Part shown: positions 9,640 through 15,948 of the stretch, one piece after another
How positions within the stretch are numbered: position 1 is the first letter of the stretch
Layout of the letters: each line of letters begins with the position of its first letter
Assembly: GCA_012839205.1 (NCBI GenBank)
Contig: DUNT01000003.1
Span: 1 to 34,456, forward strand
Origin: Clostridiaceae bacterium
Lineage (GTDB): Bacteria; Bacillota; Clostridia; DSM-8532
DNA: 34,456 nt
Direction of reading: 5' to 3'
Program-made: the position numbers and the translations under genes
Notes under the pieces: model-generated
Told to the model about the DNA's origin: nothing
Database searches by the model: none
The model's input: the letters and a program-made list of their open reading frames with translations, nothing else

Positions 9640-10470
9640 ATGAACGTAGGAATTCTTCTGCCTGTAAGAAAAAAGTGGTGGAAGCCTGTTACGCTTAAAA
9701 CATACCCTATAGAGATAGCTGATAATTTAAATCTGGTGGTATGTCTGTTGCCTTTTAATGATAGTGAGGCGATGTGTCTTCCGGGCTTTAGAAAAAGATT
9801 TAAGGCCAGGCTGGACAGGATACTTTATGAGCAGAATATCTGGCCGGTTCTGGAACACCCTTTAATTAGCGGTCTATATCAGGTTGATTCGTCTGTGTTC
9901 TGTGAAACAGCAAAAACGTTGTCGCTACACCTGTTCTATGAAGTTTTAAGTGCAATCAAAGGTGTAGGTGCCTTAATCAATAAGGAAATACTTGTCACGG
10001 GATCAACTGAATATCTTGAGCATGCTATTGAAATACTTATCACAAAAGTAAAAACAATTAATATACTTATACCTAAGGGAGTAAATGAACCTGTAGAAGC
10101 AGAGAGGGCTTTTTTAGAAACTGGAATACCTGTTCATATAACAACAGATTATGATGTAGCCAATCGTACCGGGATATGGATAAGGTTTCCTGATGATAAT
10201 GAGAGCTTTGATGTATTGCCCCAAAGATTTAAAGGTATAATAGTGGACTTGGGCGAAATGAAAATAATTGACACAAAAGCGCAGAAAGTATTCAGTCTAT
10301 GTATAGAATTTTCCGAGAAGGTAAAAAGAAGGCTGGGGCAACAGCTGCTAAATACATGGGAGGAGAATGTGCTTGAAGGCTTTATTATATTAGTATGTGC
10401 AAATGCGTGGGACATGAGCGAGGCTGAGGTGTTTAAACGGCTTGAAATGAGGTTTTCTTTTATTTCTTGA
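9640..10470 (+). CDS. Conserved-looking protein of unknown function
   Basis: I do not recognise this 276-residue soluble protein. It begins MNVGILLPVRKKWWKP, has no signal peptide or membrane helix, and contains a possible Rossmann-like strand-loop-helix at about residues 115-150: KEILVTGSTEYLEHAIEIL followed by INILIP. A second alpha/beta part contains GIIVDLGEMKIID, and the protein ends in a helical tail. TTG 9628 is in frame, but GGGAG (9630-9634) fits the ATG at 9640 better. It lies 79 bp after guaB and could be cotranscribed with it. The greA promoter overlaps its stop codon. A nucleotide- or cofactor-binding role is only a guess. Confidence 0.75.
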   Translation: MNVGILLPVRKKWWKPVTLKTYPIEIADNLNLVVCLLPFNDSEAMCLPGFRKRFKARLDRILYEQNIWPVLEHPLISGLYQVDSSVFCETAKTLSLHLFYEVLSAIKGVGALINKEILVTGSTEYLEHAIEILITKVKTINILIPKGVNEPVEAERAFLETGIPVHITTDYDVANRTGIWIRFPDDNESFDVLPQRFKGIIVDLGEMKIIDTKAQKVFSLCIEFSEKVKRRLGQQLLNTWEENVLEGFIILVCANAWDMSEAEVFKRLEMRFSFIS

Positions 10471-10495
10471 CATCATAAAACCCGTACACTATAAT
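10467..10495 (+). promoter_or_regulatory. Consensus sigma-A promoter of greA
   Basis: TTGACA (10467-10472), exactly 17 bp, TATAAT (10490-10495): a full consensus. The -35 box overlaps the TGA stop of the upstream gene. The leader to the greA ATG is about 60 nt. It probably drives greA and may feed the genes behind it. Confidence 0.85.
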
Positions 10496-10563
10496 GTATC
10501 GTAATGTTAAATAATGTATCAACTTTATAAGGGGCAACAGAATACAATAAAGGGGAGAAAAAA

Positions 10564-11040
10564 ATGGGCAAAAAAGAAGTCCTTCTTACTTATGAAGGTC
10601 TTAAAAAATTGGAAGAAGAATTAGAATATTTAAAGGGCGAAAAAAGACAAGAAATCGCCGATAGAATAAAACAAGCGCTTGCTTTTGGAGACATCTCAGA
10701 GAACTCAGAATATGATGAAGCAAAAACTGAACAGGCACAGGTTGAAGCTCAGATAATAAAGCTGGAAAATATGTTGAAGAATGCAACCATTATTGATGAA
10801 GAGGAAGTTGATACAGAGGTTGTAAATTTAGGCACCAAGGTAAAAATCCTCGAAATAAAATCCAAAGAAGAGTATGATTACCAGATTGTAGGTTCTGCAG
10901 AAGCTGACCCCACATCCAACAGGATATCCAACGAATCTCCGGTGGGAAGTGCGCTCTTGGGGCATAAAGCCGGTGAGACTGTTGAAATTGAGGTTCCCGG
11001 AGGTAAAATTAAGTATAAGGTACTTGAAATCTATAAGTAA
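10564..11040 (+). CDS. greA: Transcription elongation factor GreA
   Basis: GreA enters the secondary channel of RNA polymerase and stimulates cleavage of backtracked RNA, rescuing stalled complexes. It has the usual 158 residues. The N-terminal coiled coil (residues ~5-75) includes [17 protein letters not shown], with the acidic tip in [14 protein letters not shown]. The C-terminal FKBP-like domain has [20 protein letters not shown] and [21 protein letters not shown] lies 7 nt before the ATG. lysS follows 105 bp later, a common greA-lysS pairing in Firmicutes. Confidence 0.98.
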   Translation: MGKKEVLLTYEGLKKLEEELEYLKGEKRQEIADRIKQALAFGDISENSEYDEAKTEQAQVEAQIIKLENMLKNATIIDEEEVDTEVVNLGTKVKILEIKSKEEYDYQIVGSAEADPTSNRISNESPVGSALLGHKAGETVEIEVPGGKIKYKVLEIYK

Positions 11041-11046
11041 TGGTTC

Positions 11047-11075
11047 TTGTGAGTCCTGGTAATTTGGGGTATAAT
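11047..11075 (+). promoter_or_regulatory. Candidate sigma-A promoter of lysS
   Basis: TTGTGA (11047-11052), a 17-bp spacer and TATAAT (11070-11075), starting 7 bp after the greA stop. Transcription would begin near 11082, only a few bases before the hairpin at 11090-11121. Confidence 0.55.
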
Positions 11076-11089
11076 TATGTTTTGATACC

Positions 11090-11121
11090 AAAACAGTTTA
11101 CATAATAGTGTGAACTGTTTT
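11090..11121 (+). terminator. Hairpin between greA and lysS: terminator or leader structure
   Basis: AAAACAGTTTACA (11090-11102) and TGTGAACTGTTTT (11109-11121) form a 13-bp stem with one G-T wobble and a 6-nt loop, followed by CTTTTAATGTTTTT. With its A-tract on the left it could end transcription in both directions. It would terminate greA read-through but also lies at the start of a lysS transcript from the 11047 promoter. No T-box specifier structure is visible. Confidence 0.65.
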
Positions 11122-11145
11122 CTTTTAATGTTTTTGGAGGTAAAA

Positions 11146-12651
11146 ATGTCTGAAATTATCGAAAATAACAACGAACAAAACGAGCAACAGGATCTGAGTG
11201 AAATTTTGCAGGTCAGACGCAACAAACTATATGAGCTTCAAAAGGAAGGAAAGGATCCGTTTCATATTGTTAAGTATGATGTGACACACAGAACCAATCA
11301 GATTCTCTCTGATTTTGAAGGGTATGAGAATAAAAATGTTTCCCTTGCCGGCAGACTGATGAGCAAACGAGGTATGGGAAAATCCAGCTTCTGTGATCTT
11401 CAGGACAGGGATGGAAGAATACAGTTGTATGTAAGGATAAATGACATAGGCCAGGAAGAATACGAGAACTTCAAAAAACTTGATATCGGTGATATCATAG
11501 GCGTTACCGGTAAGGTTTTTAAAACTCGTATGGGTGAGATATCCATTCACGTGGATTCTTATACTCTTTTATCCAAGTCACTTAGACCCCTTCCTGAAAA
11601 ATTCCATGGGCTTAAGGATCCCGATGCCCGTTATCGTCAGAGATATCTTGATTTAATTGTAAATCCTGACGTAAAAGCGACTTTTATTCAAAGGAGCAAG
11701 ATTATCGCAGCAATCAGAAGGTTTTTGGACAACAGAGATTTTCTTGAGGTGGATACGCCAATTTTGAATACAATTCCTGGCGGTGCAACTGCCCGTCCGT
11801 TTATTACCCATCACAACACATTGGATATTGACATGTATTTAAGAATTGCACCGGAGCTGTATCTGAAACGTTTGATTGTAGGTGGCCTTGAGCGGGTTTA
11901 TGAGTTGGGCCGTATGTTTCGTAATGAGGGAATGTCAATTAAGCACAACCCGGAGTTTTCCATGATGGAGGTTTATCAGGCTTACACCGATTATCACGGT
12001 ATGATGGAGCTGGCAGAGAGCTTAATTTCAACTGTTGCCCGGGAGGTTCTGGGGACAATGAAAATAGAATATCAGGGTCAAGATATTGATTTGACGCCTC
12101 CATGGACAAGAATTACTATGACAGAGGCTGTATTAAAATATGCCGGTGTGGATTTTGATGAAATAAAAACCGATGAAGAGGCGATAAATGCAGCAAAAGC
12201 AAAAGGTATGGATATAGAGGGCAATCCTGCCAGAGGCGAAGTTTTGAGTATGATGTTTGAAGAATTTGCTGAACCAAATTTGATTCAGCCAACCTTTGTT
12301 ATTGATTATCCTGTAGAGGTCTCGCCTCTTACTAAACGCAAGCCTGATAAGCCGGAATTAACAGAGCGTTTTGAATTGTTTATTACCGGTCGTGAGTTCG
12401 GGAATGCTTATTCTGAGTTAAATGATCCAATTGACCAAAAAGAACGGTTTTTGGAACAAGTTAAGAAAAGGGAGGCTGGTGATGAAGAAGCCAACATGAT
12501 GGATGAAGATTTCTTGTTGGCGCTGGAACACGGGCTTCCGCCTACCGGAGGTTTAGGAATCGGCATTGACCGCCTTGTTATGCTTTTGACGGACTCTTTT
12601 TCTATTAAAGATGTTTTATTATTTCCAACAATGAAGCCAAAAGATAAATGA
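11146..12651 (+). CDS. lysS: Lysyl-tRNA synthetase, class II
   Basis: LysS charges tRNA-Lys with lysine using ATP. The protein has the usual ~500 residues. The N-terminal OB-fold anticodon-binding domain (residues ~50-150) contains [23 protein letters not shown]. The class II catalytic core follows with motif 1 ([16 protein letters not shown]), motif 2 ([23 protein letters not shown]) and motif 3 ([19 protein letters not shown]). An upstream in-frame start at 11110 would add 12 residues, but GGAGG (11136-11140) is placed for the ATG at 11146. The next gene starts 14 bp after its stop, so it is probably cotranscribed with the downstream membrane protein and the SigB-like cluster. Confidence 0.98.
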   Translation: MSEIIENNNEQNEQQDLSEILQVRRNKLYELQKEGKDPFHIVKYDVTHRTNQILSDFEGYENKNVSLAGRLMSKRGMGKSSFCDLQDRDGRIQLYVRINDIGQEEYENFKKLDIGDIIGVTGKVFKTRMGEISIHVDSYTLLSKSLRPLPEKFHGLKDPDARYRQRYLDLIVNPDVKATFIQRSKIIAAIRRFLDNRDFLEVDTPILNTIPGGATARPFITHHNTLDIDMYLRIAPELYLKRLIVGGLERVYELGRMFRNEGMSIKHNPEFSMMEVYQAYTDYHGMMELAESLISTVAREVLGTMKIEYQGQDIDLTPPWTRITMTEAVLKYAGVDFDEIKTDEEAINAAKAKGMDIEGNPARGEVLSMMFEEFAEPNLIQPTFVIDYPVEVSPLTKRKPDKPELTERFELFITGREFGNAYSELNDPIDQKERFLEQVKKREAGDEEANMMDEDFLLALEHGLPPTGGLGIGIDRLVMLLTDSFSIKDVLLFPTMKPKDK

Positions 12652-12664
12652 GCTGGGCTGATGT

Positions 12665-13522
12665 ATGGATAAAGAAAAGGCTCTGGAGATTCTGGGATTA
12701 AGGGAAGATGCATCTTCAGAGGAGATTGAAAAAAGGATATTAGTTCTCTATAAGAAGTTTAAACAGGGCAGCCAGGACAGCAGAGGCTACACCATTGAGG
12801 ATGTTGAAAAGGCTTATAAAACCATAAGAGGTATAACATATACGGATGTGGAAGAAGAAAAGAGAAAGCAACGCCGCAAGAAGCACCCCAATCCTCTGTT
12901 TAAACTTCTTAATGTGGACGAAGATAAAGCAAGGAATTTTATATACTACTATAAATGGTACGGGGTTGCGATCTTACTTACTATTGCTGTGATTGTCTCA
13001 ATGATATATCCTTTGGTAAACAGTGCTGAACCTGATTTAAAAATTATTATTGGAGGAAATCTTTTTATCAGTGACACCCAGATAATTGAGGAGGAAATAT
13101 CATCAATAACCAACGGCTCAATTAATGCTCTGGTTCAAAATATTTATTTTCCGGAAAACCGGGGTTCTCCGCTGGAAATGGGTATGCATTCGAAGTTTAC
13201 TGTTGAAGTGGCGGCGGGGAAAATTGATATATTTATCCTGGATGAGGAGAAATATATGCAATTCTCAAACCAGGGAGCTTTTTTACCTGTGGAAGAGGTG
13301 CTTGGGGATATAAGCCTTTTGGGAATTGATATGCAGCTTAATGAGGATCTTCTTGTGTCTCCAATATCGGATAAAGAAGAAAAACTTTATGGTATTGATA
13401 TAAGTGATAACCAATTGCTAAGAGAAGCCGGAGTTAAAGGTAAGCGGATGATTTTAACGTTTGGGTATTCAGGAGAAAATTTGGACAACACTATAAATTT
13501 CGTTAATAAATTGTTAAAATGA
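12665..13522 (+). CDS. J-domain-like single-pass membrane protein lacking HPD
   Basis: I do not know a named family for the 285-residue whole. Residues 1-55 resemble a J-domain (KALEILGLREDASSEEIEKRILVLYKKFKQ, then VEKAYKTI), but the loop that should hold the HPD tripeptide reads GSQDSRGY, so it should not stimulate DnaK ATPase. A basic stretch (KRKQRRKKHP, 67-76) precedes one membrane helix (98-118). Residues 121-285 would lie outside the membrane and recall solute-binding-like folds (DLKIIIGGNLF, KIDIFILDEEKYMQF). The Shine-Dalgarno is weak. It is 14 bp after lysS and 30 bp before the STAS gene, so it may be an input or membrane component for that cluster (inference). Confidence 0.75.
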   Translation: MDKEKALEILGLREDASSEEIEKRILVLYKKFKQGSQDSRGYTIEDVEKAYKTIRGITYTDVEEEKRKQRRKKHPNPLFKLLNVDEDKARNFIYYYKWYGVAILLTIAVIVSMIYPLVNSAEPDLKIIIGGNLFISDTQIIEEEISSITNGSINALVQNIYFPENRGSPLEMGMHSKFTVEVAAGKIDIFILDEEKYMQFSNQGAFLPVEEVLGDISLLGIDMQLNEDLLVSPISDKEEKLYGIDISDNQLLREAGVKGKRMILTFGYSGENLDNTINFVNKLLK

Positions 13523-13552
13523 TATTGACCAGAGCTGTTGGAGGTGTATTAA

Positions 13553-13867
13553 ATGTTTGAGTTATGTACTGAAAGTAATGACGGGAAAAATGTTATTATT
13601 TCGGTAAAAGGAGAAATTGACATCTATTCGGCGCCTGATTTTAAAGAAAGTCTATATCAATCCATCAACGATGTACAGCAAACTATAATCCTGGATTGCA
13701 GCGATTTGACCTACATAGACAGTATGGGGCTGGGAATTTTAGTGGGTGCATTGAAGCGTGTCAGGCAAAAGGACCATAATATAATAATAAGAAACCCCAG
13801 AAGCACGGTACGCAAATTATTTAGGATCACCGGTCTGGATAAGGCGTTTATTATTGAGGAGGTCTGA
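13553..13867 (+). CDS. rsbV: Anti-anti-sigma factor, STAS domain (RsbV/SpoIIAA type)
   Basis: In partner switching, an unphosphorylated STAS protein binds the anti-sigma kinase and frees the sigma factor; phosphorylation on one serine turns it off. All 104 residues form one STAS domain: VIISVKGEIDIYSAPDFKESL, TIILDCSDLTYIDSMGLGILVGALKRV, and VRKLFRITGLDKAF. The target serine is S57 in IDSMGLG. GGAGGTG precedes the ATG at 13553. Its stop lies 4 bp before the next start codon. RsbV is the best name because the following RsbW-like protein and sigma factor resemble the SigB system, but SpoIIAA of the sigma-F system cannot be excluded by sequence alone. Confidence 0.85.
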   Translation: MFELCTESNDGKNVIISVKGEIDIYSAPDFKESLYQSINDVQQTIILDCSDLTYIDSMGLGILVGALKRVRQKDHNIIIRNPRSTVRKLFRITGLDKAFIIEEV

Positions 13868-13871
13868 ATTA

Positions 13872-14258
13872 ATGAATATTATGGACACAATTTCCATGCT
13901 CATTCCATTAAAAGCGGAATATGTAAGTATTGCCCGTCTGACAGTTTCAGGAATTGCCAGCAGAATGGGCTTTGATATAGACACTATTGAAGATATAAAA
14001 GTAGCACTTTCAGAGGTTCTGGGCAAGTTCATTGAAAAAAAATCAATGACCGAGAGAGTAAATGTAGATTTTCAATGCCTGGAAGATGGGATTTCTATAA
14101 AATTCAAAGCTCCTGATCAGAGTATCCCCGGATTATTTGACAACGATACCGATAAATTTGCCTTGGCTATAATAGGCTCTCTTATGGACGGGATAGAAAT
14201 CCAAAAGCAAGGGGATAACACTATTACGATGGTAAAAAAGCTGGGAAAGGCAGTTTAA
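13872..14258 (+). CDS. rsbW: RsbW-like anti-sigma protein with lost ATP-binding motifs (predicted pseudokinase)
   Basis: The first ~50 residues align closely with B. subtilis RsbW as I recall it: IPLKAEYVSIARLTVSG, IASRMGFDIDTIEDIKVALSE. That region contacts the sigma factor. From the N-box on, the GHKL kinase signature is gone. The family SE(x3)N(x3)H reads S47-E48 but K52 and K56 in place of Asn and His. The DxGxGFD box reads APDQSIPG, and the G-rich lid reads DKFALAI. It could still bind the sigma factor but should not phosphorylate the STAS protein. The ATG at 13872 fits GAGGAGG (13856-13862) better than the upstream TTG 13854. Length is 128 versus ~160. The stop is 1 bp before the sigma gene, so translation is probably coupled. 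Confidence 0.8.
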   Translation: MNIMDTISMLIPLKAEYVSIARLTVSGIASRMGFDIDTIEDIKVALSEVLGKFIEKKSMTERVNVDFQCLEDGISIKFKAPDQSIPGLFDNDTDKFALAIIGSLMDGIEIQKQGDNTITMVKKLGKAV

Positions 14259-14259
14259 A

Positions 14260-15018
14260 ATGGGCAAGAAGGCAGAGATTATAAGGACTGAAGAAATGTC
14301 CGAAAAAGAGATGTTTGAATTGTATTACGAAAACAGGGATGTTGAGATTCGCAATCAAATAGTATCAAGGTTTATGTATCTTGCCGACATTATTTCAAAA
14401 AAATTTGCAAACCGTGGAGTAGATTGTGACGACATCTATCAGGTGGCATGTGTTGCTCTTATTAATGCTGTTGAAAGGTTTAACACTTCGGAGGATGTCA
14501 AATTTGTCAGCTTTGCCACTCCTACAATTATAGGGGAGATAAAACGATATTTTAGAGATAAAGCTTCGGTTATTAGAATACCAAGACGTATATATGAGGT
14601 TTATCAGAAGGTTAATCAGGCCAGGGAGTATTTGATTCAGCAGCATAAAAGGGCCCCCAGAGTAGATGAAATAGCCGGGTATCTCAATATGAAAGAAGAG
14701 ACTATACTTGAGATAATAGAATCATGGAATGTTTATAATATACAGTCCTTTGACCAGTCAATATTTGATGAAGACAATCTGGAGCTGCATGAAACAGTAG
14801 GCGAAGAGGATGATACCTTTGAAAAGATAAACAACCGTGATTTTTTGCAAAAGGCTTTACATAATTTCGATGATACAGAAAAAGAATTTATAAAGCTTCG
14901 TTTTTTCGAAAACAAAACACAAAAAGAAATTGCAAATCATTTCCACGTTTCCCAGATGTACATATCTCGTTTAGAAAAAAAGACTCTGGAAAAATTCAGA
15001 ATGATTTTAAAGAAGTAA
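14260..15018 (+). CDS. sigB: SigB/SigF-family RNA polymerase sigma factor
   Basis: This 252-residue group 3 sigma factor has region 2 (IVSRFMYLADIISKKFANRG, DIYQVACVALINAVERF) and the hallmark FVSFATPTIIGEIKRYFRDK. Region 3 is IRIPRRIYEVYQKVNQAREYL, KRAPRVDEIAGYLN. Region 4 ends in a helix-turn-helix (TQKEIANHFHVSQMYISRLEKK). Family and neighbourhood (rsbV, rsbW-like, sigma) point to a SigB-type factor under partner switching. Sporulation sigma-F is the main alternative, but the pseudokinase matches RsbW more than SpoIIAB. The start codon lies 1 bp after the previous stop. Which genes it serves is unknown; one possible target is the kinase gene behind it. Confidence 0.85.
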   Translation: MGKKAEIIRTEEMSEKEMFELYYENRDVEIRNQIVSRFMYLADIISKKFANRGVDCDDIYQVACVALINAVERFNTSEDVKFVSFATPTIIGEIKRYFRDKASVIRIPRRIYEVYQKVNQAREYLIQQHKRAPRVDEIAGYLNMKEETILEIIESWNVYNIQSFDQSIFDEDNLELHETVGEEDDTFEKINNRDFLQKALHNFDDTEKEFIKLRFFENKTQKEIANHFHVSQMYISRLEKKTLEKFRMILKK

Positions 15019-15028
15019 AACAGGGTAT
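15005..15028 (+). promoter_or_regulatory. Candidate SigB-type promoter before the downstream kinase
   Basis: TTTTAA (15005-15010), a 12-bp spacer and GGGTAT (15023-15028) resemble the B. subtilis sigma-B consensus GTTTAA-N12-14-GGGTAT. It overlaps the end of the sigma gene and lies about 70 bp before the kinase ATG. If real, the sigma factor would drive its own inhibitory kinase. Whether this factor uses the Bacillus consensus is not known. Confidence 0.35.
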
Positions 15029-15099
15029 ATACATATAGTAAGAATGCTATAAGTTATTTTTATTTTATTTTGTTTGTGCATCCGGAGGTATTAATTGTT

Positions 15100-15549
15100 A
15101 TGCACACAGATCTTAGTCAGTACACAAAAATTTATAGCAAAGACATTGCGACTGATGCTCATTTAGTATGTAATGAAGTCAAGAAAATACTGGATTTACT
15201 TAAGGTAAAATTTTCGCTGGATTCAGAGAAATGCTTTGATATTAAGGTTATTCTGTGTGAATTAATGCAGAACGCTATTAAGCACGGAAATGAATGTGAT
15301 AAAAGCAAAGCTATTAGTGTGGAAATATGGTTTAAGGATGAAAACAGGGTTCTTGGGATAACTGTTAAAGATCAGGGCTGTGGCTTTGAGGTACCCAAAG
15401 CTAAGCAGCTTTCCATGAAAAAAGTATTGGATTGCCATCCCCTCAATATGGATGAGTCGGGAAGAGGATTGCTTATAGTGAATGAATTATGTGATTGCAT
15501 GAAATTCAACAGCGTGGGAAATGCCATCATTGTTATGAAAAGAATTTAG
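15100..15549 (+). CDS. RsbW-type GHKL serine kinase with intact ATP site
   Basis: This 149-residue protein is a stand-alone GHKL ATPase of the anti-sigma kinase group. All three nucleotide motifs are present: the N-box CELMQNAIKHGNE (E54, N58, H62), the G1 box VKDQGCGFEV (D91, G93, G95), and the G2 box ESGRGLLIV (G121, G123). Its likely job is to phosphorylate a STAS partner, probably the RsbV-like protein at 13553, replacing the activity missing from the neighbouring RsbW-like protein (inference). A TTG at 15070 is in frame, but GGAGG (15084-15088) fits the ATG at 15100. It lies 81 bp after the sigma gene behind a possible SigB-type promoter, and a short terminator follows. RsbT-like or stressosome roles are alternatives. 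Confidence 0.85.
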   Translation: MHTDLSQYTKIYSKDIATDAHLVCNEVKKILDLLKVKFSLDSEKCFDIKVILCELMQNAIKHGNECDKSKAISVEIWFKDENRVLGITVKDQGCGFEVPKAKQLSMKKVLDCHPLNMDESGRGLLIVNELCDCMKFNSVGNAIIVMKRI

Positions 15550-15579
15550 TATCAGTGTTTTATATCGGTAAATTATTGC

Positions 15580-15602
15580 CCGGCTTTGCCGGTTTTTGAT
15601 TT
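15580..15602 (+). terminator. Short intrinsic terminator after the kinase gene
   Basis: CCGGC (15580-15584) and GCCGG (15588-15592) with a TTT loop, then TTTTTGATTTTTG. The stem is short but GC-only with a good T-run, 30 bp after the stop codon. Confidence 0.6.
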
Positions 15603-15785
15603 TTGCGGCACATCAAACGGTATTTGACACGGCCATCGGATTGTAGAAGTTGTATTTGTATTAAACAAGCGGCTGTGTGGCAGTTTCAGCGTATTATTGC
15701 AGTATTCTGCACTTACCCAAAGCTTTAGTTTGGAATGAGGTTTTGTATTATAATATTAAAGGTTAGGGAAGGACAAACTTACTTG
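15603..15785 (+). other. Non-coding region upstream of the Clp ATPase gene
   Basis: Part of a 399-bp gap with no credible ORF. It contains a TATAAT at 15749-15754 without a well-spaced -35. I searched by eye for CtsR heptad repeats (GGTCAAA) and CIRCE elements and did not find a full copy. The likely promoter and an inverted repeat lie just downstream. Confidence 0.4.
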
Positions 15786-15815
15786 TTGTTCAAGGACCTG
15801 TTACTGTGGTATAAT
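15786..15815 (+). promoter_or_regulatory. Candidate sigma-A promoter of the Clp ATPase
   Basis: TTGTTC (15786-15791), an 18-bp spacer and TATAAT (15810-15815). Transcription would start around 15822, at the left edge of the inverted repeat, leaving a leader of about 125 nt before the start codon. Confidence 0.5.
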
Positions 15816-15823
15816 ATATAGTA

Positions 15824-15845
15824 TAATCAAACCTAAGTTTGATTA
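15824..15845 (+). promoter_or_regulatory. Perfect 9-bp inverted repeat at the Clp transcription start
   Basis: TAATCAAAC (15824-15832) and GTTTGATTA (15837-15845) are exact reverse complements 4 bp apart, 8 bp downstream of the TATAAT. The position suits a repressor operator. It is neither a CtsR direct repeat nor a CIRCE element. Confidence 0.5.
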
Positions 15846-15948
15846 AAATGACAATATATGGCACCAAAATTGGAAATAGATTTTGAATTGATACCCTGGT
15901 TAATAATACCTCGTATGATTGCTACCTAACGAAGGAGTTGATGCATAA

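Noticed and set aside
13553-15018. Sporulation spoIIAA-spoIIAB-sigF operon
   Set aside because: The middle gene aligns better with RsbW and lacks the SpoIIAB ATP site, and a further kinase gene follows; SigB-type is the better reading, though not proven.
15550-15948. CtsR or CIRCE operator before the Clp gene
   Set aside because: No tandem GGTCAAA heptads and no TTAGCACTC/GAGTGCTAA pair could be found; only a GGACAAA near-match at 15771.
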